Assembly: GCA_910587205.1 (NCBI GenBank)
Contig: CAJULZ010000052.1
Span: 1 to 18,456, forward strand
Length of the DNA stretch: 18,456 nt
DNA from: an uncultured Oscillospiraceae bacterium
GTDB taxonomy: Bacteria > Bacillota > Clostridia > Oscillospirales > Oscillospiraceae
Direction: 5' to 3'
Below the pieces are notes generated by a model, which saw only the letters and a list, made by a program, of their open reading frames with translations, was not told the DNA's origin and ran no database searches. Positions within the stretch are counted from its first letter, which is position 1. The number at the start of each line of letters is the position of its first letter. Positions 5,669 through 12,337 of this stretch are shown here, in pieces. Both the position numbers and the translations under genes were made by a program.

Positions 5669-7633
5669 TCACTTCCCCCGCAGCTTGATGATCTGGTCCC
5701 GCAAAGCAGCGGCAACTTCAAATTCGAGCATCCTGGCCGCCTCCTTCATCTGCTTCTCCAGGCTGGCGATGGTCTCCATGCGCTGGAGCTTGGTCATCTG
5801 GGATACGGCCTTATCATTATAATCCGGCTTTTCGTCGGCGGACAGCGCCATCAGCTCCCGCACCGCCTTCTTCACCGTCTTGGGCACGATGCCGTGGGCC
5901 TTGTTGAAGCTGTCCTGCTTTTCCCGGCGGCGCTCCGTCTCGTCCATGGCCCGGCGCATGGAGGGGGTAATGGTGTCGGCGTACAAAATCACCACGCCGT
6001 CGGCGTTCCGCGCCGCCCGGCCGATGGTCTGGATCAGCGACGTCTCCGAGCGCAGGAACCCCTCCTTGTCCGCGTCCAGAATGGCTACCAGCGACACCTC
6101 CGGCAGATCCAGCCCCTCCCGCAGCAGGTTGATGCCCACCAATACGTCGAACTCGCCCAGGCGCAGATCCCGGATGATCTCCATACGCTCGATGGTATCG
6201 ATGTCGTGGTGCATGTACCGCACCCGGATGCCCGCGCCCTTCAGGTAGTCGGTGAGGCTCTCCGCCATTTTCTTGGTGAGGGTAGTCACCAGCACCCGCT
6301 CGTCCCGAGCCGTGCGGTCAGTGATCTCCCAAATGAGGTCGTCAATCTGCCCCTCTACCGGCCGCACCTCCACCCGGGGGTCCAGCAGGCCGGTGGGCCG
6401 GATCACCTGCTCCACAATCTGCCCCGACCGCTCCCGCTCGTACTCGCCGGGGGTGGCGGAGACGTACACCACCTGGTTCAGCCGCTTTTCAAACTCGCCG
6501 AACTTCAGCGGCCGGTTGTCGAAGGCGCAGGGCAGGCGGAAGCCGTACTCCACCAACGTGGTTTTCCGCGCCCGGTCGCCGTTGAACATGGCCCGCACTT
6601 GGGGCAGGGTGGCGTGGCTCTCATCAATGAACAGCACAAAATCCTTAGGAAAATAATCCAACAGGGTGTGGGGGGGGGAACCCACCGGGCGGCCCTCGAT
6701 CACCCGGGAATAGTTCTCAATGCCGGAACAGTAGCCCAGCTCCTGCATCATCTCAATGTCGTACATGGTGCGCTGCTTGATGCGCTGGGCCTCGATGAGC
6801 TTGTTTTCCCTCTCGAAGAAGGCCACCCGCTCCTCCATCTCTTTGTAGATATCCTGGATGGCGGCGTCCATCTTCTCCTTGGGGGTGACATAGTGGGTAG
6901 CGGGCCAGATGGGGATGTTGTTCAGCCGCCGGATGGGGGCGCCCGTCACCACGTTGATCTCGCTGAGCCGGTCGATCTCGTCCCCGAAGAACTCCACCCG
7001 GATGGCGGTGTCCTTCCAGTAGGCGGGCCACACCTCCACCGTGTCCCCCCGCACCCGGAACATATTGCGCTCGAAGGCAATGTCATTGCGCTCATAGCGG
7101 ATGGATACCAGCTTTTTCAGCAGATCCTCGATTTTTATGACCGTCCCCACCCGCAGGGCCACCATCATCTTACCGTAGTCCTCCGGCTCGCCCAGGCCGT
7201 AGATGCAGGACACGGAGGACACCACGATCACGTCCCGCCGCTCCAGCAGCGAGGCGGTGGCGGACAGCCGCAGCCGGTCGATCTCCTCGTTTACAGACGA
7301 ATCCTTTTCGATAAAAGTATCGGTGTGGGGAATGTACGCCTCCGGCTGGTAATAGTCGTAGTAGGAGACGAAATACTCCACCGCATTGTGGGGAAAAAAC
7401 TCCCGGAACTCGGCGCACAGCTGAGCGGCCAGCGTCTTGTTGTGGGCCAGAACCAGCGTGGGCCGCTGGACAGCCTCAATCACCTTGGCCATGGTGTACG
7501 TCTTGCCCGAGCCGGTAACACCCAGCAGGGTCTGCTCGTCCAGGCCGTTCTCAATGCCCGCCGCCAGAGCGGCGATGGCCTCCGGCTGGTCGCCGCTGGG
7601 CGTGTATTCGGAAACCACTTCAAATTTTGGCAT
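5669..7633 (-). CDS. uvrB: UvrB, excinuclease ABC subunit B, 654 aa
   Basis: Damage-verification helicase of UvrABC repair; receives the lesion from UvrA and recruits UvrC. Walker A GVTGSGKT is at 38-45, the tyrosine-rich beta-hairpin YFVSYYDYYQPEAYIP at about 87-102, and the DEAD-like Walker B DESH at 337-340. The C-terminal UVR motif for UvrA/UvrC contact covers about 615-650 (LQRMETIASLEKQMKEAARM). Length is standard. The start at 7633 is preceded by GGGGGA at a 5-base gap. This site lies in an inserted element: the promoter-proximal copy of the same start (7860) leads only to a 28-residue leader. The protein itself therefore appears full-length and unmutated despite the insertion. A LexA-type site in the promoter suggests SOS control. 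Confidence 0.98.
   Translation of the reverse strand: MPKFEVVSEYTPSGDQPEAIAALAAGIENGLDEQTLLGVTGSGKTYTMAKVIEAVQRPTLVLAHNKTLAAQLCAEFREFFPHNAVEYFVSYYDYYQPEAYIPHTDTFIEKDSSVNEEIDRLRLSATASLLERRDVIVVSSVSCIYGLGEPEDYGKMMVALRVGTVIKIEDLLKKLVSIRYERNDIAFERNMFRVRGDTVEVWPAYWKDTAIRVEFFGDEIDRLSEINVVTGAPIRRLNNIPIWPATHYVTPKEKMDAAIQDIYKEMEERVAFFERENKLIEAQRIKQRTMYDIEMMQELGYCSGIENYSRVIEGRPVGSPPHTLLDYFPKDFVLFIDESHATLPQVRAMFNGDRARKTTLVEYGFRLPCAFDNRPLKFGEFEKRLNQVVYVSATPGEYERERSGQIVEQVIRPTGLLDPRVEVRPVEGQIDDLIWEITDRTARDERVLVTTLTKKMAESLTDYLKGAGIRVRYMHHDIDTIERMEIIRDLRLGEFDVLVGINLLREGLDLPEVSLVAILDADKEGFLRSETSLIQTIGRAARNADGVVILYADTITPSMRRAMDETERRREKQDSFNKAHGIVPKTVKKAVRELMALSADEKPDYNDKAVSQMTKLQRMETIASLEKQMKEAARMLEFEVAAALRDQIIKLRGK
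7591..7633. repeat. 43-bp direct repeat, downstream copy (uvrB codons 1-14)
   Basis: Identical over 43 bases to 7818-7860 in the same orientation, at an offset of 227 bases. It begins at CGCCGCTGGG and ends at TTTTGGCAT. This copy contains the functional uvrB start codon. Confidence 0.95.
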
Positions 7634-7817
7634 AAGTTATCCCCCATAACCACGTATTGCGATTCGCCGGCGGCCAGCAGCGGGCCATAGGCCCGCCGCC
7701 GCGCACGCGGCGCACAAGCGTTTTGGCGTAAGCCAAAACCTTGGAATGGGCGGGCTCCGCCTGCCCATTCGAGTTAAATTCCGGGGCCCCCACAAAAGCG
7801 ATGCTTTTGTGGGGAAA
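7634..7817. mobile_element. 184-bp multi-hairpin insert flanked by the 43-bp direct repeats
   Basis: Noncoding insert between two copies of the uvrB 5' end. Five successive hairpins: GCGGGCC/GGCCCGC (7680-7696), GCCGCG/CGCGGC (7698-7711), GTTTTGGC/GCCAAAAC with loop GTAA (7720-7739), GAATGGGCGGGC/GCCTGCCCATTC (7744-7770, one wobble or mismatch), and a perfect 12-bp stem CCCCACAAAAGC/GCTTTTGTGGGG (7788-7814). It has no plausible long gene of its own. Flanking repeats are best read as a long target duplication, though duplication by strand slippage or repair is possible. On the minus strand its last bases provide GGGGGA, the new uvrB ribosome binding site. Confidence 0.7.
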
Positions 7818-7860
7818 CGCCGCTGGGCGTGTATTCGGAAACCACTTCAAATTTTGGCAT
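7774..7860 (-). CDS. 28-residue leader peptide: amputated 5' end of uvrB
   Basis: From ATG 7860, the first 14 codons are identical to uvrB (MPKFEVVSEYTPSG), then the frame runs into the hairpin insert (VSPQKHRFCGGPGI) and stops at TAA 7774. It has the better ribosome binding site of the two starts (GGGAGGG, 6 bases before ATG) and lies directly behind the uvrB promoter, so it is presumably translated. It has no independent function that I can infer. Ribosomes on it would disrupt the 12-bp hairpin at 7788-7814, so it could influence expression of uvrB downstream. Confidence 0.6.
   Translation of the reverse strand: MPKFEVVSEYTPSGVSPQKHRFCGGPGI
7818..7860. repeat. 43-bp direct repeat, upstream copy
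   Basis: Identical to 7591-7633. This copy is joined to the native promoter and ribosome binding site and is probably the original uvrB start. Identity over all 43 bases suggests a recent event. Confidence 0.95.
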
Positions 7861-7897
7861 GACAAGCCCTCCCTACGGCGCTGAACAGGATGTTCAT

Positions 7898-7926
7898 ATT
7901 ATAGAACGGACGTTTTAATATGTCAA
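7898..7926 (-). promoter_or_regulatory. Consensus promoter for uvrB
   Basis: On the minus strand, perfect TTGACA (7926-7921), a 17-base spacer and perfect TATAAT (7903-7898). Transcription would start near 7891, giving a leader of about 30 bases to the first ATG at 7860 and about 260 bases to the functional uvrB ATG at 7633. Confidence 0.92.
7904..7915. promoter_or_regulatory. LexA (SOS) operator candidate
   Basis: GAAC-GGAC-GTTT matches the clostridial LexA pattern GAAC-N4-GTTT/C. It fills the promoter spacer next to the -10, where a repressor would block polymerase. SOS control of uvrB is established in Bacillus and other Firmicutes; the assignment here is by motif and position only. A second look-alike, GAACATCCTGTTC in 7883-7895, has 5 instead of 4 bases between half-sites and is less convincing. 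Confidence 0.7.
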
Positions 7927-7946
7927 CTGTTTTTTGCTGCAAACGC

Positions 7947-7988
7947 GCGAAAACTTCATGCGCCCTGGGAGACGCACGAAGTTTTCGC
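7947..7988 (-). terminator. Hairpin after the ChrA operon, probable terminator
   Basis: A 16-bp stem, GCGAAAACTTCATGCG (7947-7962) with CGCACGAAGTTTTCGC (7973-7988), one G-T wobble and a 10-base loop, starts 6 bases after the second chrA stop. No immediate T-tract follows on the minus strand, so termination may be inefficient or factor-assisted. It separates the transporter genes from the uvrB promoter. Confidence 0.5.
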
Positions 7989-7994
7989 CCCGCG

Positions 7995-8567
7995 TCACAT
8001 TTGGAATACCACGCCCACCAGCGCCGCCAGCCCGATGAAGCAGATGGGGTGCAGCTTTTTCAGCGGCGAGAACTTCACCAGCCCGAAGATGACGGCGGCC
8101 AGCGCAATGGCACCCAGCTGGGGATAGCAGTAAAACGGGGCGCTCTCCCAGACCTCAGGCTCGCGGAACAGGGCGATTCTCGCCACCTGGAGCAGCGCCG
8201 CGGTAATGAGGGCCACCGACGCCGCCCGCAGACCGTAAAACACACCGTCCACCGCCTTGGACTGCCGGAATTTCTGGAGGAACCCGGCAATGATGAGGAT
8301 GATGACCACCGAGGGGAAGATCAGCCCTAAGGTAGCTACCATCCCGCCGGGAACCCCCGCCGTATGGAACCCTACATAGGTAGCCATGTTCACCCCCATG
8401 GGGCCGGGGGTGGACTCGGAGATGGCAATCATGTTGGCCAAGTCGCCTGGGTTGAACCAGCCGGTGCGCTCCCCCAGGTCGGTGAGGAAGGGGATGGTGG
8501 CCAGCCCCCCGCCCACGGAGAACAGCCCTACCCGGCAGAACTCAAAAAACAGCCTGAGGAGGGTCAT
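7995..8567 (-). CDS. chrA: Short ChrA-family (CHR) transporter, second subunit, 190 aa
   Basis: One CHR domain of a two-protein chromate-transporter-family system. The CHR signature is present: F-x-R-V-G-x-x-x-x-GGGLATIPFL at about 10-28, ESTPGPMGVNMATYVG at about 51-66, and PGGMVATLGLIFPSVVII at about 73-90. Five to six hydrophobic helices follow. The start at 8567 (MTLLRLFFEF) overlaps the upstream subunit by the four bases ATGA, a classic coupled start; upstream in-frame sequence is only a shadow of that gene. Short CHR proteins work as heterodimers. Chromate export is the best-known function, but the natural substrate in gut-type anaerobes is not established. Confidence 0.92.
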   Translation of the reverse strand: MTLLRLFFEFCRVGLFSVGGGLATIPFLTDLGERTGWFNPGDLANMIAISESTPGPMGVNMATYVGFHTAGVPGGMVATLGLIFPSVVIILIIAGFLQKFRQSKAVDGVFYGLRAASVALITAALLQVARIALFREPEVWESAPFYCYPQLGAIALAAVIFGLVKFSPLKKLHPICFIGLAALVGVVFQM

Positions 8568-9157
8568 CCCTTCAGCCCCCCCTTCGCGGCCCGGACGCAC
8601 AGCCCCGCTGCACCAGCAGCGATGACCAGGAACACCGGGGACAGGACAAAGCCCAGCACCGCCCCCGCCGTCCCCTCCGGCAGGGCACCGAAGGTCCCCA
8701 CAGCGGCCAATATCAATACCACGGCGTAGATGAACCGGGTGGGCCAATCCATAACGGCGTTTTTGAATAGCTTGATGACGCTGGACAGGATGAGTGCCAC
8801 CACCCCCGCCCGCACGCCGTTGAACGCGTGGACCACGAATTCCAGGTCCATGAAGTTTTGCAGGAAGGCCGCAATCACCATGATAATGACGGCGGACGGG
8901 AACACAACGCCCAAAGTGGCGAAAACGCCGCCCGCAATGCCCGCCCGGCTGCGGCCCACAAAGGTGGCGGTATTCACCGCGATGACGCCTGGGGTACACT
9001 GGCCCACGGCGTAGTAGTCGGCCAGCTCCTCCTCTGTGGCCCACTTTTTGTTCTCCACCAGCTCCCGCTGGAGGATGGGCAGCATGGCATAGCCCCCGCC
9101 AAAGGTGCATACGCCCACCCGGGCAAAGGTGAGAAATAAATCAATGAAAACGTTCAT
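8564..9157 (-). CDS. chrA: Short ChrA-family (CHR) transporter, first subunit, 197 aa
   Basis: Partner of the following gene. CHR signature: FARVGVCTFGGGYAMLPIL at about 11-29, GQCTPGVIAVNTATFVG at about 52-68, and GGVFATLGVVFPSAVII at about 76-92, followed by further membrane helices and a short basic C-terminus. The ATG at 9157 has GAGGTGG 4 bases upstream. The GGGYAMLP / TPGPMG versus TPGVIAVN differences between the two subunits fit the usual asymmetric N-type and C-type short CHR pair. I see no convincing promoter in the 139 bases behind nadE, so it may be read through from there. No other chromate genes are adjacent. Confidence 0.92.
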   Translation of the reverse strand: MNVFIDLFLTFARVGVCTFGGGYAMLPILQRELVENKKWATEEELADYYAVGQCTPGVIAVNTATFVGRSRAGIAGGVFATLGVVFPSAVIIMVIAAFLQNFMDLEFVVHAFNGVRAGVVALILSSVIKLFKNAVMDWPTRFIYAVVLILAAVGTFGALPEGTAGAVLGFVLSPVFLVIAAGAAGLCVRAAKGGLKG

Positions 9158-9182
9158 ACAACCACCTCAAACTCAAACTGTG

Positions 9183-9207
9183 CGCAGGGGCGGACATTGT
9201 CCCCCCG
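9183..9207 (+). repeat. Degenerate REP-like hairpin upstream of chrA
   Basis: GCAG followed by GGGCGGAC (9188-9195), loop ATT and GTCCCCCC (9199-9206): 7 of 8 stem positions pair. It resembles the two REP hairpins in the RAYT pseudogene in layout (G-Y-AG then a GC-rich stem) but is shorter and diverged. Confidence 0.3.
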
Positions 9208-9247
9208 CCGGTTCCCGAACAGGGTTCATGCGTGCGGGCGCAAAGAC

Positions 9248-9270
9248 CGGCTTCGCGGGGCCCCTTTAGG
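9248..9270. repeat. Dispersed repeat, copy downstream of nadE
   Basis: CGGCTTCGCGGGGCCCCTTTAGG closely resembles 11277-11300 on the other side of nadE (CGGCTT, CGGGG, CCCC and AGG shared in order, one base length difference). Each core can form a small GGGG/CCCC hairpin. No coding sense in either. Confidence 0.35.
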
Positions 9271-9296
9271 CTGCTGGCCGGCATCACACATTATTA

Positions 9297-11222
9297 CTAA
9301 ATTCCTTCCAATTCATCCAGCCACAGCTTTGCCGCCGCGTCAGACGGCATTCTCCAGTCGCCCCGGGGGGACAGTGCCACCGACCCCACCTTGGGGCCGT
9401 CGGGCAGGCAGGAGCGCTTAAACTGCTGGGCAAAAAAGCGCCGGTAAAAGCTTTTCAGCCACTTCAGCAGCGTCTCCTTATCATACCGCCCGTCAAAGGC
9501 GCAGCCGGCAAGACGAAGCACCTTGCGGGGCGGGAAGCCCCAGCGAATGGCGTAGTACAGGTAAAAATCGTGGAGCTCATAGGGACCCACCAGATCCTCG
9601 GTTTTCTGGGAAATCTCCCCGTCCTTGGGGGGCAGCAGCTCCGGGGATACCGGGGTGTCCAGGATGTCCCGAAGCACCTCCCCAATCCCTCCGCCCAGCC
9701 GCTCCGCCTCATAGCCCACCAGATGGCGCACCAGCGTCTTGGGAATGGAGGCGTTGACGGCGTACATGGACATGTGGTCGCCGTTGTAGGTGGCCCAGCC
9801 CAGGGCCAGCTCGGACAGGTCCCCGGTGCCGACCACCAGCCCTCCCCGTTGGTTGGCCAGATCCATCAGCACCTGGGTGCGCTCCCGGGCCTGCCCGTTT
9901 TCAAAGGTGACGGACTGGTCGTCCATGGACTGGCCGATGTCGGCAAAATGCTGCTCCACCGCCCTGCCGATGTTTACCTCCCGGAAGTCCGCGCCCAGCT
10001 CCAGGGCGAGGACCTCCGCGTTGGAGCGGGTGCGGCGTGTAGTGCCGAAGCAGGGCATGGTGACAGCCAAAATGCCTTTTCGGTCCCGGCCCAGCATATC
10101 AAAGGCTTTCGCGGTGATGAGGATAGCCAGGGTGGAGTCCAGCCCGCCGGACAGCCCCACCACGGCGCAGGGGGCATTGGTGTGCTCCAGCCGCTTCTTG
10201 AGGCCCAGGGCGGCGATGGTGAGGATTTCCTCGCACCGCTCCCCCCGGCGGGATTCGTCCGTTGGGAGGAAAGGGGTGGGGGAGATGGGGCGGGTGAGGG
10301 TGGTGTCGGAAATGGTAAGTTCCGCATTGTCCCAATATAGCTTTTCAGCTTCATTGGCAACCGGGAAGGTATTAAGACGCTGCCGCTCATAGGCCAGACG
10401 CTGAACATCAATTTCCGAAATGGTCAATCCGGTATCAAACCGTTTTTCCGCCAACATGGTGCCGTTTTCCGCGATCATGTTATGACCGGAGAACACCAGA
10501 TCGGTGGAGGACTCCCCATCTCCCGCATCGGCGTAGACATACCCGCACACCAAGCGGGCAGACTGTCCTGTCACCAACTGGCGGCGATAGTCCGCCTTAC
10601 CCGCCACCTCGTCGCTGGCGGATAAATTCAAAATAATTGTGGCTCCGGCCTCTGCTAAACGGCGGGAAGGAGTGTCGGAGGCCCACAAATCCTCACAGAT
10701 TTCCACACCAATTTTCAGCTCAGGCATCTCCGGAAAGCGAATAAGAGCCTGCCCAATGCTGCCGTAATTGCCGAAGGCCAGTTCGTCACCTTGAGGGATC
10801 AGGGTTTCGTCCCAGCCCCGCTCACACGGCTGGAACCAGCGCATTTCATAAAACTCTCCGTAATTGGGCAGATAGGTCTTTGGAACAATCGCCACAATGA
10901 TACCACTCTGAAGTACAACGGCACAGTTGAAAAGTTTGCCACCAGCCCGCACCGGCATACCCAGCGCGGTGAGCAGATCCAGCTCCTTCGTCTCCTCCAA
11001 AATCCGCCCCAAGGCCCGCTCCGCCCCGTCCAGCAGGGTGGGCTGCAAAAACAGGTCCCCGCAGGTATACCCGGTGACACACAGCTCCGGCAGGGCCAAA
11101 ACCTTTACCCCCTGGGCCGCAGCTTCCCTCATCAGCGCGATGATCTGCCCCGCGTTGTAATCGCAGTCCGCCACCCGGATTTTCGGCGTGCCCGCCGCCA
11201 CCTTTACAAAGCCGTCCCGCAT
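9297..11222 (-). CDS. nadE: Glutamine-dependent NAD(+) synthetase, 641 aa
   Basis: Last step of NAD biosynthesis: amidation of nicotinic acid adenine dinucleotide using ammonia from glutamine. The N-terminal nitrilase-like glutaminase domain (1 to about 290) has the catalytic triad Glu46 (LALPELCVTGY), Lys115 (VPKTYLPNYGEFYE) and Cys176 (GVEICEDLWA). The C-terminal synthetase domain carries the PP-loop SGGLDS at about 358-363. Length fits the two-domain form. The ATG at 11222 is preferred over an ATG 11 codons upstream because AAGGAGG stands 7 bases before it and the family begins there. The gene ends TAG TAA TAA. The stretch of about 10300-10930 is clearly more AT-rich than the rest of the gene. 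It is divergent from the purine-salvage operon. Confidence 0.97.
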   Translation of the reverse strand: MRDGFVKVAAGTPKIRVADCDYNAGQIIALMREAAAQGVKVLALPELCVTGYTCGDLFLQPTLLDGAERALGRILEETKELDLLTALGMPVRAGGKLFNCAVVLQSGIIVAIVPKTYLPNYGEFYEMRWFQPCERGWDETLIPQGDELAFGNYGSIGQALIRFPEMPELKIGVEICEDLWASDTPSRRLAEAGATIILNLSASDEVAGKADYRRQLVTGQSARLVCGYVYADAGDGESSTDLVFSGHNMIAENGTMLAEKRFDTGLTISEIDVQRLAYERQRLNTFPVANEAEKLYWDNAELTISDTTLTRPISPTPFLPTDESRRGERCEEILTIAALGLKKRLEHTNAPCAVVGLSGGLDSTLAILITAKAFDMLGRDRKGILAVTMPCFGTTRRTRSNAEVLALELGADFREVNIGRAVEQHFADIGQSMDDQSVTFENGQARERTQVLMDLANQRGGLVVGTGDLSELALGWATYNGDHMSMYAVNASIPKTLVRHLVGYEAERLGGGIGEVLRDILDTPVSPELLPPKDGEISQKTEDLVGPYELHDFYLYYAIRWGFPPRKVLRLAGCAFDGRYDKETLLKWLKSFYRRFFAQQFKRSCLPDGPKVGSVALSPRGDWRMPSDAAAKLWLDELEGI

Positions 11223-11276
11223 TGTGCGGCCTCCTTCATCAGTCCTTGTTGTCACGCTGCGTCTGTTCGCCGCGCG

Positions 11277-11300
11277 CGGCTTTACGGGGACCCCATAAGG
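11277..11300. repeat. Dispersed repeat, copy in the nadE leader
   Basis: Counterpart of 9248-9270, in the same orientation. It lies between the nadE promoter and ribosome binding site, so it is part of the 5' untranslated region, next to a GC-only palindrome (GCCGCGCGCGGC). Confidence 0.35.
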
Positions 11301-11336
11301 ATTCCGCTGCTCGCGACGGCTCCGTGCTTCTGCGGT

Positions 11337-11365
11337 ATTTTACCCCAATTCCACTTAAATTGCAA
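11337..11365 (-). promoter_or_regulatory. Promoter for nadE
   Basis: On the minus strand TTGCAA (11365-11360), a 17-base spacer and TAAAAT (11342-11337). It would give a leader of roughly 105 bases before the nadE ATG, containing a short ATG-started four-codon frame and a GC-rich palindrome. No operator for a known NAD repressor was recognised. Confidence 0.7.
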
Positions 11366-11427
11366 CGGTAAGGCTCCACAAAATCCAAAGCACCGCCGTC
11401 TTTTTTCAGGAATTTATATCCTGTTCA

Positions 11428-11456
11428 TTGATTTTATGTTTAAATTGGTGTAAACT
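11428..11456 (+). promoter_or_regulatory. Promoter for the purine-salvage operon
   Basis: TTGATT (11428-11433), 17-base spacer, TAAACT (11451-11456) in a locally AT-rich stretch, about 40 bases upstream of the phosphorylase ATG. The overlapping TATATT at 11456-11461 is an alternative -10. Confidence 0.6.
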
Positions 11457-11496
11457 ATATTGATTCAACAAAATTTTACTATGGGAGGCTGCGGCT

Positions 11497-12321
11497 ATGG
11501 CATTCACTTTTGCCCAATATCAGGAGAGCGCGGATTACATCAAGGAAAAAATCGGGAACTTTATCCCCAAGGTAGCCATGGTTTTGGGCTCCGGCCTGGG
11601 CTTTTTAGGCGACGTGGTGGAAAACCCTACCGCCATCCCCTACGGCGAGATCCCCCACTTCAAGGCGTCCACCGCCCCCGGCCACAAGGGCCAACTGGTG
11701 TTCGGCTCCCTGGCGGGCAAGCCGGTGGCGGTGATGCAGGGCCGGATGCACCACTATGAGGGCTACGGCTACGAGGAGGTGGCCTACGCCGTGCGGGTGC
11801 TGCGGCTGCTGGGCTGCGACACCCTCATCGTCACCAACGCCGCCGGGTGCGTGCGCACCGACTGGCAGGCGGGCGATTTGATGCTCATCACCGACCACAT
11901 CAAAATGTTCTCCGAATCCCCCCTCCGGGGGGCCAACCTCCCCGAGTTCGGCGTGCGCTTCCCCGACGCCTCCCACCTGTATACCGTCCGGCTCCAGGAC
12001 GTAGCCCGCCAGTCCGCGGCGGAGCTGTCCATCCCCCTTCGGGAGGGCGTATATTTCTACTGCTACGGCCCCCAGTACGAGACCCCCGCCGAGATCCGGG
12101 CTGCCCGGACCCTGGGGGGCGACGCGGTGGGTATGTCCACCGCCCCCGAGGTCATCGTGGCGGGGCACTGCGGCATGGAGGTATTGGGCTTTACCCTGCT
12201 GAGCAACATGGCGGCGGGCATCCTGGACCAGCCCCTGAGCGAGCAAGAGGTGCTGGACGCCGCCGCCGCTGCCAAGGACAAATTCTCCCGGCTGGTACTG
12301 GCCTGCCTGAAAAAGCTGTAA
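11497..12321 (+). CDS. punA: Purine-nucleoside phosphorylase, trimeric (PNP-I) type, 274 aa
   Basis: Phosphorolysis of purine (2'-deoxy)ribonucleosides to base and (deoxy)ribose-1-phosphate. The family's motifs are all present: phosphate loop GSGLG at 31-35, GHKG at 62-65, GRMHHYEGY at 82-90, TNAAG at 113-117, GPQYETPAEI at 191-200, VGMSTAPEVIVA at 211-222, and SNMAAGILDQPLS at 236-248 with the base-contacting Asn237. Cys118 replaces the glycine usual in TNAAGG. Length equals Bacillus PupG. The GMSTAPE motif is PNP-like rather than MTA-phosphorylase-like. GGGAGG lies 8 bases before ATG. The MTA/SAH deaminase follows after 16 bases, so inosine-type products of that enzyme are plausible substrates. 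Confidence 0.96.
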   Translation: MAFTFAQYQESADYIKEKIGNFIPKVAMVLGSGLGFLGDVVENPTAIPYGEIPHFKASTAPGHKGQLVFGSLAGKPVAVMQGRMHHYEGYGYEEVAYAVRVLRLLGCDTLIVTNAAGCVRTDWQAGDLMLITDHIKMFSESPLRGANLPEFGVRFPDASHLYTVRLQDVARQSAAELSIPLREGVYFYCYGPQYETPAEIRAARTLGGDAVGMSTAPEVIVAGHCGMEVLGFTLLSNMAAGILDQPLSEQEVLDAAAAAKDKFSRLVLACLKKL

Positions 12322-12337
12322 AGGGGGACTACCTGCC

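Noticed and set aside
5894..7690. A 598-codon open frame on the plus strand, antisense to uvrB
   Set aside because: Leu/His/Val/Gly-rich shadow of uvrB without recognisable domains.
7591..7860. CRISPR-like repeat-spacer-repeat
   Set aside because: Only two copies, and the repeat is the uvrB coding sequence itself. No cas genes are present.
7620..7865. 81-codon minus-strand frame across the hairpin insert
   Set aside because: It runs out of frame with uvrB through both repeat copies and the insert; a by-product of the duplication. The 28-residue leader in the uvrB frame is the better-supported reading.
7883..7895. GAACATCCTGTTC as a second LexA operator
   Set aside because: Half-sites are separated by five bases, not four, and it lies downstream of the -10; kept only as a remark.
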